Positions 1 through 7,891 of a stretch of 64,000 nucleotides of DNA are shown one piece after another (positions within the stretch are counted from its first letter, which is position 1; every line of letters starts with the position of its first letter). The DNA comes from Shinella fusca (GTDB taxonomy: Bacteria; Pseudomonadota; Alphaproteobacteria; Rhizobiales; Rhizobiaceae). The translations under genes and the position numbers were made by a program. Under the pieces are notes generated by a model, which ran no database searches, was not told where the DNA came from, and was given only the letters and a program-made list of their open reading frames with translations. The stretch is taken from positions 1 to 64,000 of the forward strand of contig NZ_JACHIK010000004.1 in NCBI RefSeq assembly GCF_014203155.1, given 5' to 3'.

Positions 1-164
1 AGAAGGTCGTAGGCGGCCGCCACCTCCTTGAACTTCTCCTCCGCCGACTTGTCGCCCGGATTGAGGTCGGGGTGCAGCTTCTTGGCAAGCTTGCGGTAGG
101 CACTCTGGATCTCGGCCGGCGAGGCGCTCGCCGAAACGCCAAGAACCTCATACGGATTGCTCAC
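1..164 (-). CDS. J-domain (DnaJ-like) co-chaperone, partial, N-terminus only
   Basis: Only the first 54 codons lie in the window; the gene runs off the left edge. The reading on the minus strand begins GTG at 164 ([15 protein letters not shown]...), preceded by a GGAG with 7-nt spacing. It shows the J-domain hallmarks: the N-terminal 'NPYEVLGV' box, a helix rich in basic residues ([11 protein letters not shown]) and the invariant HPD tripeptide that stimulates the ATPase of DnaK. Whether this is DnaJ itself, a CbpA-type protein or a membrane-bound J-protein cannot be told, because the regions that separate them are outside the window. Confidence 0.85.
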   Translation of the reverse strand, partial: MSNPYEVLGVSASASPAEIQSAYRKLAKKLHPDLNPGDKSAEEKFKEVAAAYDL

Positions 165-235
165 GGGTACGCTCCGGTTGGGATTGAATTCGTCATTATA
201 TGAGGTCGGAGCCCGCCTTCGGCAACGGGCAGCCT

Positions 236-667
236 TTACGCGTTCGCCTCCCGCGCCTCCTGCAGCCGCATCAGGATATCGATGAGGCGAGGGGCCATTT
301 CTCGGATCTCGGTGAGGTGGATGGCGGTCAGCCGTTCGAGCACGTCGTCGGCCTTGTCGGTCAGTTCCAGCGTCTGGCGGCGGCGGTCGGCCGGATCGGT
401 GCGGCGGCGCACATAGCCGGCGGCAACCAGCCGGCCGACCAGTTCTGTCGCCGAATGGGGCGCGATCAGCAGGCGCTCGGCGAGCTTGCCCACTGTCATG
501 GCCTCGCCCTCCCGATAGCCGCGGATCGCCAGCAGGGCCTGATGCTGCTGGGGCGGCAGCCCCTCGCCATGGGCCGCCGACGTGCTGAAATCCATGAACC
601 GCCGCAGCGTGTAGCGCAGGTTGGACAGGCCCTCGTAGTCGGCATCGGTCAGTTTTTCCTTCGGCAT
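236..667 (-). CDS. MarR-family transcriptional regulator
   Basis: 143-residue winged-helix protein. I start it at the ATG at 667 ([13 protein letters not shown]) rather than at an upstream ATG at 724, because a GGGGGA lies just before 667 and the extra 19 residues look unlike the family. The MarR fold is visible: N-terminal dimerisation helix, HTH around residues 60-85 ([24 protein letters not shown]) and the wing with the [13 protein letters not shown] pattern matching the family's D-x-R-D/R-R motif. It is divergent from the CLC transporter at 832. A 19-bp palindrome sits in the 164-bp gap, and a second copy occurs before kup, so this protein is the obvious candidate to bind both; that is inference. 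Confidence 0.88.
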   Translation of the reverse strand: MPKEKLTDADYEGLSNLRYTLRRFMDFSTSAAHGEGLPPQQHQALLAIRGYREGEAMTVGKLAERLLIAPHSATELVGRLVAAGYVRRRTDPADRRRQTLELTDKADDVLERLTAIHLTEIREMAPRLIDILMRLQEAREANA

Positions 668-773
668 TCCCCCATCCCTGCTTTCCGTGACGCGTGCAAC
701 CAGCCTTAACCCATTGCGCCGCAAACGTGTAGGCCGGCCCGATGTCGTCGCTTCGGCACGGCACCTGTTGATT

Positions 774-792
774 TATATCGCAGTACGATATA
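774..792. promoter_or_regulatory. Palindromic operator candidate before the CLC gene (copy 1)
   Basis: Perfect inverted repeat TATATCG-CAGTA-CGATATA, centred about 50 bp upstream of the CLC start codon and 110 bp upstream of the marR-type start. It is AT-rich against a GC-rich background. The same arms with the same 5-nt spacing recur at 3043-3059. Size and symmetry fit a MarR-type dimer site. Confidence 0.7.
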
Positions 793-831
793 TTGGCGGC
801 CTCCACCAGAACGCAAGCGACAGGACGCAGC

Positions 832-2649
832 ATGCCGCAACAGAAAAGCCCTCACCGGCCGCACGACTTCACCGGGGGCCTTGCCCGGCGCGAGGCCGGA
901 GACTTCACGACGGACAGGCGCGTCCTCGCGCTGATCGGCATGGCGCTGATCATCGGCACCGCCGGCGCCTTCTCCGCCCGGCTGCTGCTGGATCTCATCG
1001 CGCTCGTCACCAACCTCGCCTGGTTTGGGCAGTTCAGCATCGGCCCGGCCACGCCCGGCGAAGCCCACCGCTCGCTGTGGATGGTCGCGGTGCCGGCCAT
1101 CGGCGGCCTCATGATCGGCCTGATGGCCCGCTACGGATCGGAGAAGATCCGCGGCCACGGCATTCCCGAGGCCATCGAGGCGATCCTCATCGGCGGCAGC
1201 CGCATGTCGCCGAAGGTCGCGGTGCTGAAGCCGCTCTCCTCGGCGATCTCCATCGGCACGGGCGGCCCCTACGGCGCGGAAGGCCCGATCATCATGACGG
1301 GCGGGGCCATCGGCTCGCTCTTCGCCCAGTATTTCCACCTGAGTTCGGCCGAGCGCAAGACGCTGCTGGTCGCCGGCGCCGCCTCCGGCATGACGGCGAT
1401 CTTCAGCTCGCCGATCGCCGCCGTGACGCTCGCCGTCGAACTCCTGCTCTTCGAATGGAAGCCGCGCAGCTTCATTCCGGTCGCCGTCGCGGCCTGCGTG
1501 TCGGCCTGCTGGCGCCCCTTCCTGTTCGGCAGCGGCGCGCTTTTCCCCAAGCAGTTCCACATGGACCTGCCCTGGTGGGTCATCGGCCTCTGCGCGCTGA
1601 TGGGCATCGTCACCGGCCTGCAGTCCGGCCTCTTCACCGCGCTGCTCTACAAGATCGAGGACACCTTCGAGGCGCTGCCCATCCATTGGATGTGGTGGCC
1701 GGCCATCGGCGGCGCCATCGTCGGCCTCGGCGGCCTGATCGAGCCGCGCGTGCTCGGCGTCGGCTACGACATCATCGACGGCCTGCTGAACAGCCGGCTG
1801 CTGCCGCAGGCGGTGCTGACGATCCTCGTGGTCAAGGCCTCCGTCTGGCTCGTCTCGCTCTCCTCCGGCACATCGGGGGGCGTGCTTGCGCCGCTCCTCA
1901 TCTTCGGCGGGGCGCTCGGCTGGCTGATCGGCCTCGTCTTGCCCGGCGACCCGGGCTTCTGGGCGCTGCTCGGCATGGCCGCCATGATGGGCGGCACGAT
2001 GCGCGCGCCGCTGACCGGCACGTTCTTCGCGATGGAGCTGACCGGCGACGTCTCGATCCTGATGCCGCTTCTGGCGGCGACGGTCTCGGCCTATGCCGTG
2101 ACCGTGCTCCTCCTGCGCCGGTCGATCCTCACGGAAAAGATCGCCCGCCGCGGCCAGCACATCACCCGCGAATACGGCATCGATCCCTTCGAATACACGC
2201 GGGCGCGCGACATCATGATCGGCGAGGTCGACACGCTGCCGGCCGACATGACGGTCGAGGCGGCCTCCGCCTTCTTCGCCGAGACGGCGCGCACGCACCG
2301 CGTCTATCCGGTCGTCGATGCGGACGGGCTGGTCAAGGGCCTCGTCTCGCGCGGCGACGCGCTGCGCTGGCAGCAGGACCGGACGCCGGACAAGCAGACC
2401 CTCGACGATCACGTCTCCGACACGTCGGTGCCCGTCGCCCATCCCGACGACACGATCGGCTACGTCGCCGACCTGATGCTCGCCGCCGATGTCGGCCGCA
2501 TCCCGATCGTCGATCCGCAGACGGGACGCCTGCAGGGCCTCCTGGCCCGCAAGGACCTGCTGCGGCTTCGCCATGCGGCCAATGCGCTGGAAAACGAGCG
2601 GAAGCCCTATCTCGGGCCGAAAAAGGCGGAAGCCGGCAAGGCCGGCTGA
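832..2649 (+). CDS. CLC-family chloride channel/transporter with C-terminal CBS pair
   Basis: 605-residue integral membrane protein of the CLC family moving Cl- (channel or Cl-/H+ exchange). Start chosen at ATG 832 (MPQQKSP), with AGGA seven bases upstream; an ATG-like extension to 793 has no such signal. Family filter motifs appear in order: [11 protein letters not shown] near residue 115 (the usual S of GSGIP is H here), [11 protein letters not shown] near 145 with the gating Glu of the G-x-E-G-P motif, and SGGVLAP near 345. About ten hydrophobic segments are followed by two CBS domains (roughly 455-590), which bind adenine nucleotides in relatives and gate transport. The neighbours are a MarR regulator and, 0.5 kb downstream, the K+ transporter Kup, suggesting joint control of K+ and Cl-. 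Confidence 0.93.
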   Translation: MPQQKSPHRPHDFTGGLARREAGDFTTDRRVLALIGMALIIGTAGAFSARLLLDLIALVTNLAWFGQFSIGPATPGEAHRSLWMVAVPAIGGLMIGLMARYGSEKIRGHGIPEAIEAILIGGSRMSPKVAVLKPLSSAISIGTGGPYGAEGPIIMTGGAIGSLFAQYFHLSSAERKTLLVAGAASGMTAIFSSPIAAVTLAVELLLFEWKPRSFIPVAVAACVSACWRPFLFGSGALFPKQFHMDLPWWVIGLCALMGIVTGLQSGLFTALLYKIEDTFEALPIHWMWWPAIGGAIVGLGGLIEPRVLGVGYDIIDGLLNSRLLPQAVLTILVVKASVWLVSLSSGTSGGVLAPLLIFGGALGWLIGLVLPGDPGFWALLGMAAMMGGTMRAPLTGTFFAMELTGDVSILMPLLAATVSAYAVTVLLLRRSILTEKIARRGQHITREYGIDPFEYTRARDIMIGEVDTLPADMTVEAASAFFAETARTHRVYPVVDADGLVKGLVSRGDALRWQQDRTPDKQTLDDHVSDTSVPVAHPDDTIGYVADLMLAADVGRIPIVDPQTGRLQGLLARKDLLRLRHAANALENERKPYLGPKKAEAGKAG

Positions 2650-2666
2650 GCGGCGCTGCCGCGGCG

Positions 2667-2686
2667 GCGGCGGCCAAGGCCGCCGC
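2667..2686. terminator. GC-rich hairpin between convergent genes
   Basis: Arms GCGGCGGCC (2667-2675) and GGCCGCCGC (2678-2686) are separated by AA, in the 42-bp gap between the convergent CLC gene and the small ORF at 2692. There is no T-tract on either side, so intrinsic termination is uncertain; it may simply be a stable 3' end. Confidence 0.35.
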
Positions 2687-2691
2687 GCTTC

Positions 2692-3012
2692 TCAGCGCGG
2701 GAGCACGGAGCCCTGCGTGGGGGACTGGCCGGCCGGTTCCGTGTTGAACCCGGAATCCACTTGGCTCATCCACTGGCGGGCATGGTCGAAGAGCAGCGCG
2801 AAATCGTAGCGCCATTCGAGGAGAAGAAGCTGCCACGCATTGCCGTCGAGGCTGCCCAGCCGCTCGTCGAGCTTGCTCTTCAGCGCCGCCATCTGCCCCG
2901 AGGGAGGCGTGGCGGCGGCCTCCGGCCCGTGCGCCTGAGGGCGCGCGGCAAGCTGGAGTTGGCGGTCCAGTTCGAGAAGCTCGGCTTTCAGGCTTTCCAG
3001 GTTTTCGGACAT
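2692..3012 (-). CDS. Small hypothetical protein with N-terminal coiled-coil-like helix
   Basis: 106 residues, no family recognised. I use the ATG at 3012 ([20 protein letters not shown]); an ATG at 3054 would place the start inside the palindrome at 3040-3062. The first 20 or so residues have leucine/glutamate heptad-like spacing, then a Pro/Ala-rich stretch ([12 protein letters not shown]), then a second helical part rich in W and L ([25 protein letters not shown]). No signal peptide or membrane segment. It is convergent with the CLC gene and divergent from kup, sharing with kup the region holding the second operator copy. Codon use and frame quality match the neighbours, so it is probably a real gene. 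Confidence 0.6.
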   Translation of the reverse strand: MSENLESLKAELLELDRQLQLAARPQAHGPEAAATPPSGQMAALKSKLDERLGSLDGNAWQLLLLEWRYDFALLFDHARQWMSQVDSGFNTEPAGQSPTQGSVLPR

Positions 3013-3039
3013 GGCTTCGGGTCTCCATCCAAGATCGCC

Positions 3040-3062
3040 ATTATATCGTATCACGATATAAT
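3040..3062. promoter_or_regulatory. Palindromic operator candidate before kup (copy 2)
   Basis: Inverted repeat ATTATATCG-TATCA-CGATATAAT, 9-bp perfect arms with a 5-nt centre. The inner 7 bp of each arm are identical to the copy at 774-792. It lies 100 bp upstream of the kup start and 28 bp upstream of the divergent small ORF, so it could control both. Confidence 0.7.
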
Positions 3063-3161
3063 TTCAAGCTGGCCGCGCGGGCCCGGAACCGGACCGCATT
3101 GCAAGCGATTGTGCTTTGCACCATATTCCCGCTCACCAAGCAGATCGCAGGGATCCATTCC

Positions 3162-5063
3162 ATGACATCGTTGCACGCCGCCGCCGGCGACAAACCCGAA
3201 CTGCGCAAGTTCCTTGTGCTGCTTCTCGGCTCGATCGGTGTCGTCTACGGCGACATCGGCACCAGCCCGCTCTATGCCTTCCGCGAGGCGCTGCGGCCGT
3301 TCGTGGCCAACGGGGTCGTCCGGCAGGACGTCGTCATCGGCCTCATCTCGCTGATGGTCTGGACGCTGACGGTCATCGTCACCTTCAAATACGTGCTGTT
3401 CCTGCTGCGCGCCGACAACGACGGGGAGGGGGGCACGCTCTCGCTGCTCGCCCTTCTCATGAAGAAGTCGGGCAGCTACCTGCCGGTCCTCTTCTTCGCC
3501 GGCGTCATCGGCGCGGCGCTCTTCATCGGCGATGCGATGATCACCCCCGCGCTCTCCGTCATGTCGGCGCTCGAAGGCCTCAACCTCGTGACGCCGGCCT
3601 TTGCCGGCTACGTGCTGCCCATGTCGGCGGCGATCATGGTGGGGCTCTTCCTCGTCCAGTCGAAGGGCACCGCCGCCGTCTCCAACTTCTTCGGCCCGGT
3701 CATGGTGCTCTGGTTCTTCGCCATGGCCTGGGGCGGCCTCATCCACATGGGCGACGACCTGACGATCCTTGAAGCGCTCAACCCGCTGAACGCGCTCTGG
3801 TTCATCACCCATGCCGGCAGCGTCGGGCTGATCGTGCTCGGCGCCGTCTTCCTCACCGTCACCGGTGCCGAGGCGCTCTATGCCGACCTCGGCCATTTCG
3901 GCCGCAAGCCGATCCAGATCGCCTGGTTCATCCTCGTCTTCCCGGCGCTCGCGCTCAACTATCTCGGCCAGGGCGCGCTGATCCTCACCCATCCGGAGGC
4001 GGTCGCCAATCCGTTCTTCCTGCTCTATCCCGACTGGGCGCTGCTGCCCATCGTCATCCTCGCCACCATGGCGACCATCATCGCCAGCCAGGCGGTGATC
4101 ACCGGCGCCTTCTCGCTTGCCCGCCAGGCCGTGCACCTCGGCTTCCTGCCGCGCCTGATGATCAAGTTCACCTCCGAGACCAATACCGGGCAGATCTACG
4201 TTCCGGCGGTCAACGGGGTCCTCTTCATCGGCGTCATCGTCCTCATCTTCTCCTTCCGCAGTTCCGAATCGCTGGCGACGGCCTACGGCATCTCGGTCAC
4301 CGGCGCGATGGTCGTCACGACGCTGATGGCGCACCAGTTCCTGCGGCAGATCTGGCGCTATTCCACCGTCACCGCCACGCTGCTCCTCCTGCCGCTCCTC
4401 ATGATCGAGGGCGTGTTCCTGGCGGCGAACCTCCTGAAGATCCATGACGGCGGCTGGGTGCCGGTGGCGCTCGCGCTCTCCATCATGATCGTCATGTGGA
4501 CATGGACGCGCGGCACGAAGTACCTCAAGGACAAGACAGCGCAGAACGACGTCCCGCTCACCGACTTCATTGCCGCGCTGGACAAGAAGTCCGCCCATGC
4601 CCCCGCCATCGTGCCCGGAACGGCCGTGTTCCTGACCAGCGTGCCGGATCGCACCCCGGCAGTCCTCCTGCACAACATCAAGCATAACCACGTCCTGCAC
4701 GAGCGGAACGTCATCCTTACCGTCTGGACGCAGGACAAGCCCTACGTGCCGGAGGAAAACCGCATCGCCATGCAGACGCTCAGCGACCGCTTCCTGCGCA
4801 TCGACCTCACCTTCGGCTTCATGGAGGAGCCGAACATCACCAAGGCCCTCAGCCTCTGCCGCAAGAAGGGCTTCAAGTTCGAGATCATGCAGACCTCGTT
4901 CTATCTCGGCCGGCGCAACCTCGTGCGCTCGCCGACGGTCGGCCTGCCGGCCTGGCAGGAGCGGCTCTACATCGCGCTCGCCGATTTCGGCATCGACCCG
5001 TCGGACTATTTCCGCCTGCCGGCCAACCGCGTCGTGGAACTCGGCGAGCAGGTCGCGATCTGA
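3162..5063 (+). CDS. kup: Kup/Trk-type K+ uptake permease
   Basis: 633-residue inner-membrane K+:H+ symporter of the KUP/HAK/KT family, which imports K+ with low to moderate affinity. Diagnostic is the family's N-terminal motif [11 protein letters not shown] near residue 30, followed by about twelve hydrophobic segments up to residue 430 and the typical hydrophilic C-terminal domain ending near ...[14 protein letters not shown]. Start taken at ATG 3162 ([11 protein letters not shown]), which has AGGGA nine bases upstream; the reading can be extended to 3099 but without a ribosome site. Length equals that of other bacterial Kup proteins. It is a single-gene unit with its own promoter region containing the MarR-type palindrome. 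Confidence 0.95.
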   Translation: MTSLHAAAGDKPELRKFLVLLLGSIGVVYGDIGTSPLYAFREALRPFVANGVVRQDVVIGLISLMVWTLTVIVTFKYVLFLLRADNDGEGGTLSLLALLMKKSGSYLPVLFFAGVIGAALFIGDAMITPALSVMSALEGLNLVTPAFAGYVLPMSAAIMVGLFLVQSKGTAAVSNFFGPVMVLWFFAMAWGGLIHMGDDLTILEALNPLNALWFITHAGSVGLIVLGAVFLTVTGAEALYADLGHFGRKPIQIAWFILVFPALALNYLGQGALILTHPEAVANPFFLLYPDWALLPIVILATMATIIASQAVITGAFSLARQAVHLGFLPRLMIKFTSETNTGQIYVPAVNGVLFIGVIVLIFSFRSSESLATAYGISVTGAMVVTTLMAHQFLRQIWRYSTVTATLLLLPLLMIEGVFLAANLLKIHDGGWVPVALALSIMIVMWTWTRGTKYLKDKTAQNDVPLTDFIAALDKKSAHAPAIVPGTAVFLTSVPDRTPAVLLHNIKHNHVLHERNVILTVWTQDKPYVPEENRIAMQTLSDRFLRIDLTFGFMEEPNITKALSLCRKKGFKFEIMQTSFYLGRRNLVRSPTVGLPAWQERLYIALADFGIDPSDYFRLPANRVVELGEQVAI

Positions 5064-5079
5064 GGCCCGAACCTAATTC

Positions 5080-5108
5080 TTGACAGATCGTTCCAGTATT
5101 CCTATATC
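5080..5108 (+). promoter_or_regulatory. Sigma-70-type promoter of the TetR gene, predicting a leaderless mRNA
   Basis: TTGACA at 5080-5085, a 17-bp spacer, then TATATC at 5103-5108. The -10 element ends only six bases before the ATG at 5115, so transcription would start at or next to the start codon; no Shine-Dalgarno sequence is present. The spacer holds TTCCAG (5091-5096), also found in the 5699-5708 element. Confidence 0.65.
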
Positions 5109-5114
5109 CCCCTC

Positions 5115-5681
5115 ATGGCACGGAACAAGGAATTCGACAGGGACGACGCGCTGGACGCGGCAATCGGGGTTTTCCGGGAGCACGGCTTCGAGGGCACGTC
5201 GACGGACATGCTGGTGCGGGCGATGAAGATCGGCCGGCAGAGCCTCTACGACACCTTCGGCGACAAGTGGAAGCTCTACTGCCTCGCCGTCGAGCGCTAT
5301 TCCATCGCCGAGACGCGCGCCCATATCGCCACGTTGCGCGGCGAACCCCGCGCGGTGGACGGCATCCGGGCGATGATCGGACGCGTCGTCGAGGATGCGC
5401 AGCGGGCGTGCCTCGGGGTCGGCTCGATCTGCGAATTCGGCGAGAGCCGGCAGGAGCTCTCGGCGCTCCGCCAGACCGCCGGGCTCCAACTCAAGACCGC
5501 CGCCGAGGAGCGTATCCGTAAGGCACAGGCCGACGGCGACATCGCCGTCGACGCCACGGCAGGGGAGATCGCGAACTTCCTCATCGCCGGCATCGCCGGG
5601 ATCCGCGTTGCAGCGCGGGGAGGGGCGAGCCGCGACGACCTGCGCTCGCTGGGCAGGATGACGCTCCGCGCCATCGCCTGA
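5115..5681 (+). CDS. TetR-family transcriptional regulator
   Basis: 188 residues. The N-terminal TetR HTH is clear: AAIGVFREHGFEGTSTDMLVRAMKIGRQSLYDTFGDKWKLY pattern between residues 16 and 55. The rest is an all-helical ligand/dimer domain (VGSICEFGESRQELSALR). The start at 5115 is fixed by the promoter geometry just upstream. It is followed after 50 bp by a quinone oxidoreductase on the same strand, and such pairs are usually repressor plus target responding to an electrophile or quinone. The effector is unknown. Autorepression is plausible because its promoter spacer and the reductase promoter share the TTCCAG core. Confidence 0.9.
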   Translation: MARNKEFDRDDALDAAIGVFREHGFEGTSTDMLVRAMKIGRQSLYDTFGDKWKLYCLAVERYSIAETRAHIATLRGEPRAVDGIRAMIGRVVEDAQRACLGVGSICEFGESRQELSALRQTAGLQLKTAAEERIRKAQADGDIAVDATAGEIANFLIAGIAGIRVAARGGASRDDLRSLGRMTLRAIA

Positions 5682-5698
5682 GCAAAAAATTTTCGTTA

Positions 5699-5708
5699 AT
5701 TCTGGAAT
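5699..5708. promoter_or_regulatory. Small palindrome before the quinone oxidoreductase
   Basis: ATTC-TG-GAAT in the 50-bp gap between the tetR-type gene and the reductase. Its reverse complement contains ATTCCAG, sharing TTCCAG with the tetR promoter spacer. Candidate TetR half-sites; evidence is weak because the shared core is only six bases. Confidence 0.35.
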
Positions 5709-5731
5709 AAACAGTCAAGAAAGGACACGAA

Positions 5732-6709
5732 ATGAAAGCCATCGTCATGAACGGCATCGGCGGGACCGATGTCATGGACCATGTCGACCGCCCCGAACCT
5801 GTGGCCGCGCCCGGGCACGTCGTCGTCGAGATCGCCGCCGCCGGCGTGAACTTCATGGATATCGGCGTCCGCCAGGGCATGGCCTGGACCGAGACGGCGA
5901 ACCCGAAGGTTCTGGGCGTCGAAGGGGCAGGACGGATCCTCGCCCTCGGCGAGGGCGTGCGGGACTTTGCCATCGGCGACCGGGTGGCCTGGGTCTATGC
6001 GCCCGGCAGCTATGCCGAGCGGCTTTCGATACCGGCGGATGGGCTGGTCGCCATTCCGGACGGCGTCGACGACCGCACCGCCGCCGCCGTGATGATGCAG
6101 GGGCTGACGGCAAGCCACTTCGCCACCGATTTCTACCCGGTGCAGCCGGGCGACACCGCGCTCGTCCACGCCGCCGCCGGCGGCCTCGGCCTGCTCCTCA
6201 CCCAGATCGTCCGGATGCGCGGCGGGCGCGTGATCGGCCGGGTCTCGTCCGAGGCCAAGGTCGCCGCCGCCAGGGAAGCCGGCGCCGAGTACGTCGTCGT
6301 GGATGCGAAGGGAGAATTCGCCGATGCCGTGCTGGCGCTGACCGGCGGGGAGGGCGTGAACGTCGTCTATGACGGCTCGGGGCCGGCGACCTTCCAAGGC
6401 TCGCTGGCCGCGCTCAGGCGGTCCGGCACCTTCTGCTGGTACGGCCCGGTGCTCGGCGGACCGGGGCCGCTCGACATCATGAGCCTGCCGAAGAGCATCA
6501 AGCTCGGCTATGCCGTGTTCTCCGACCACATCCACACCCCGGCGCTTTTCCGCGCCCATGCGCAGCAGCTCTTCCGGTGGATCGGGGAGGGGGCGTTGAA
6601 GGTGAAGATCGGCAACGTTTATCCGCTCGCCGATGCCGCCGCGGCCCACGCGGCGATGGAACGCCGGGAGACCACCGGAAAGCTGCTCCTCGTCCCCGGC
6701 ATGTCCTGA
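5732..6709 (+). CDS. Zinc-independent quinone oxidoreductase (MDR/QOR family)
   Basis: 325 residues, the usual length of NADPH:quinone reductases. The N-terminal GroES-like domain begins MKAIVMNGIGGTDVM, and the Rossmann part carries HAAAGGLGLLLTQIVRMRG (about 150-170), the A-A-x-G-x-G NADPH motif of this branch. The zinc-ligand cysteines of alcohol dehydrogenases are absent. It reduces quinones or enals with NADPH in the cytosol; the real substrate cannot be read from sequence. RBS AAGGA lies just before ATG 5732. Downstream of a TetR regulator, it likely belongs to a small stress-response unit. Its stop is 8 bp from the convergent napC stop. Confidence 0.9.
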   Translation: MKAIVMNGIGGTDVMDHVDRPEPVAAPGHVVVEIAAAGVNFMDIGVRQGMAWTETANPKVLGVEGAGRILALGEGVRDFAIGDRVAWVYAPGSYAERLSIPADGLVAIPDGVDDRTAAAVMMQGLTASHFATDFYPVQPGDTALVHAAAGGLGLLLTQIVRMRGGRVIGRVSSEAKVAAAREAGAEYVVVDAKGEFADAVLALTGGEGVNVVYDGSGPATFQGSLAALRRSGTFCWYGPVLGGPGPLDIMSLPKSIKLGYAVFSDHIHTPALFRAHAQQLFRWIGEGALKVKIGNVYPLADAAAAHAAMERRETTGKLLLVPGMS

Positions 6710-6716
6710 GCGGACG

Positions 6717-7424
6717 TCAGAAGGCGACGAACTGGTGGGCGCTGGCGACGGCCTTGCGGAGATCGCCGATCGCGTCGTTCGAGGCGGCCGGCAGCTCCTC
6801 GCCCTCCAGTTCCCTCGGCATCTTCCAGCCGGGATCGACGCCCTTCATGTTCGGCAGCTCGTGCGCGATGCCCTTGTGGCAGTCGATGCAGGTCGCCTTG
6901 CCGGTCAGGAGGTATTTCGAGTGGATGTCGGCGGCGCGCTGCGTCTGCTTGGTGAAGTCCATCGCCACGGCCGAATGGCAGTTGCGGCATTCCAGGCTGT
7001 CGTTCGCCTTGAGGCGCGCCCATTCGTGCTTGGCAAGCTCCAGCCGCTTGTCGAGGAATTTTTCGCGCGTGTTGATCGTGCCGAAGATCTTGCCCCAGAC
7101 CTCCTTGGAGGCCTGCATCTTGCGGGCGATCTTGTCGGTCCACTGATGCGGCACATGGCAATCCGGGCAGGAGGCGCGCACGCCCGAACGGTTGGTGAAG
7201 TGCACCGTGTTGGTCAGCTCCTGATAGACGTTGTCCCGCATCTCGTGGCACGAGGTGCAGAACTTCTCCGTGTTCGTCAGCTCCAGCGCGGTGTTGAAGG
7301 CGCCCCAGAACATGACGCCGCCGACGAAGCCCCCGAGCGTCAGGAAGGCGAGGCTGAGGGTCGCCGCCGGCGTGGTCAGGATCGTCCAGACCCAGAGGAG
7401 GATTGCCTTGATGCGCGCCATCAT
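6717..7424 (-). CDS. napC: NapC, tetrahaem membrane c-type cytochrome
   Basis: 235 residues. One N-terminal membrane anchor (residues about 5-45) leads into a periplasmic domain with four CxxCH haem sites: CTSCH (56-60), CPDCH (86-90), CRNCH (146-150) and CIDCH (179-183). It takes electrons from the quinol pool and passes them to NapB/NapA for nitrate reduction in the periplasm. The start is one of two tandem ATGs (7424 or 7421), two to five bases after the napB stop. It is the last gene of napEFDABC. Length and haem spacing are normal for the NapC/NirT family. Confidence 0.96.
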   Translation of the reverse strand: MMARIKAILLWVWTILTTPAATLSLAFLTLGGFVGGVMFWGAFNTALELTNTEKFCTSCHEMRDNVYQELTNTVHFTNRSGVRASCPDCHVPHQWTDKIARKMQASKEVWGKIFGTINTREKFLDKRLELAKHEWARLKANDSLECRNCHSAVAMDFTKQTQRAADIHSKYLLTGKATCIDCHKGIAHELPNMKGVDPGWKMPRELEGEELPAASNDAIGDLRKAVASAHQFVAF

Positions 7425-7426
7425 CG

Positions 7427-7891
7427 TCACTCGCTTCCCGCGCCGGTGACGCCAAGCTCGCTCATGTCCTTGAACGTGTTGCCGACGAGCGGCTTCCTGT
7501 CGGCCTGCGGCACATGGCAGGCGGTGCAGAAGTAGCGGCGCGGCGAGACGTCGGCGAGCATCTGGCCCTCGCGGGTCATGTAGTGGGTGACGCTGATCAT
7601 CGGCGCGCCGGCATCCTGCGAGAACTCGCGCTTGTGGCAGGAAAGACAGCGGTTGGTGTTGACCGAAAGCTGGTAGCCGTCGATCGAGTGCGGAATGATC
7701 GGCGGCTGCTCGGGATAGGCGCGCATGCGCCGCAGGTCGTCGATGATCCATTTCGGCAGCGGGTCGGCCGGCAGCGTCTGCATCTTGTCGCCGTCCGGAC
7801 CGGAAAGCTGCGGCACCATCTGCGCCATGGCGCTGGTGGCGATGACGGCCACGCCGAGCGCGGCGAAGACCCACCTGCGACGGGGGGTCAT
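7427..7891 (-). CDS. napB: NapB, dihaem electron-transfer subunit of periplasmic nitrate reductase
   Basis: 154 residues with a Sec signal peptide ([23 protein letters not shown], cleavage near residue 23) and two c-type haem motifs, CLSCH (82-86) and CTACH (122-126). NapB carries electrons from NapC to the Mo centre of NapA. The ATG at 7891 overlaps the napA stop (ATGA), showing translational coupling. The [12 protein letters not shown] segment ahead of haem 1 is typical of the family. Confidence 0.96.
   Translation of the reverse strand: MTPRRRWVFAALGVAVIATSAMAQMVPQLSGPDGDKMQTLPADPLPKWIIDDLRRMRAYPEQPPIIPHSIDGYQLSVNTNRCLSCHKREFSQDAGAPMISVTHYMTREGQMLADVSPRRYFCTACHVPQADRKPLVGNTFKDMSELGVTGAGSE

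Noticed and set aside
706-2574. 622-codon open frame opposite the CLC gene
   Set aside because: Antisense frame kept open by GC-rich codon bias; the translation is repetitive Arg/Asp/Ala-rich with no domain, while the plus strand encodes a clear CLC protein.
3051-4700. 549-codon open frame opposite kup
   Set aside because: Asp/Glu/Arg-rich shadow of the third-position GC of kup; no family, overlaps a certain gene over its whole length.
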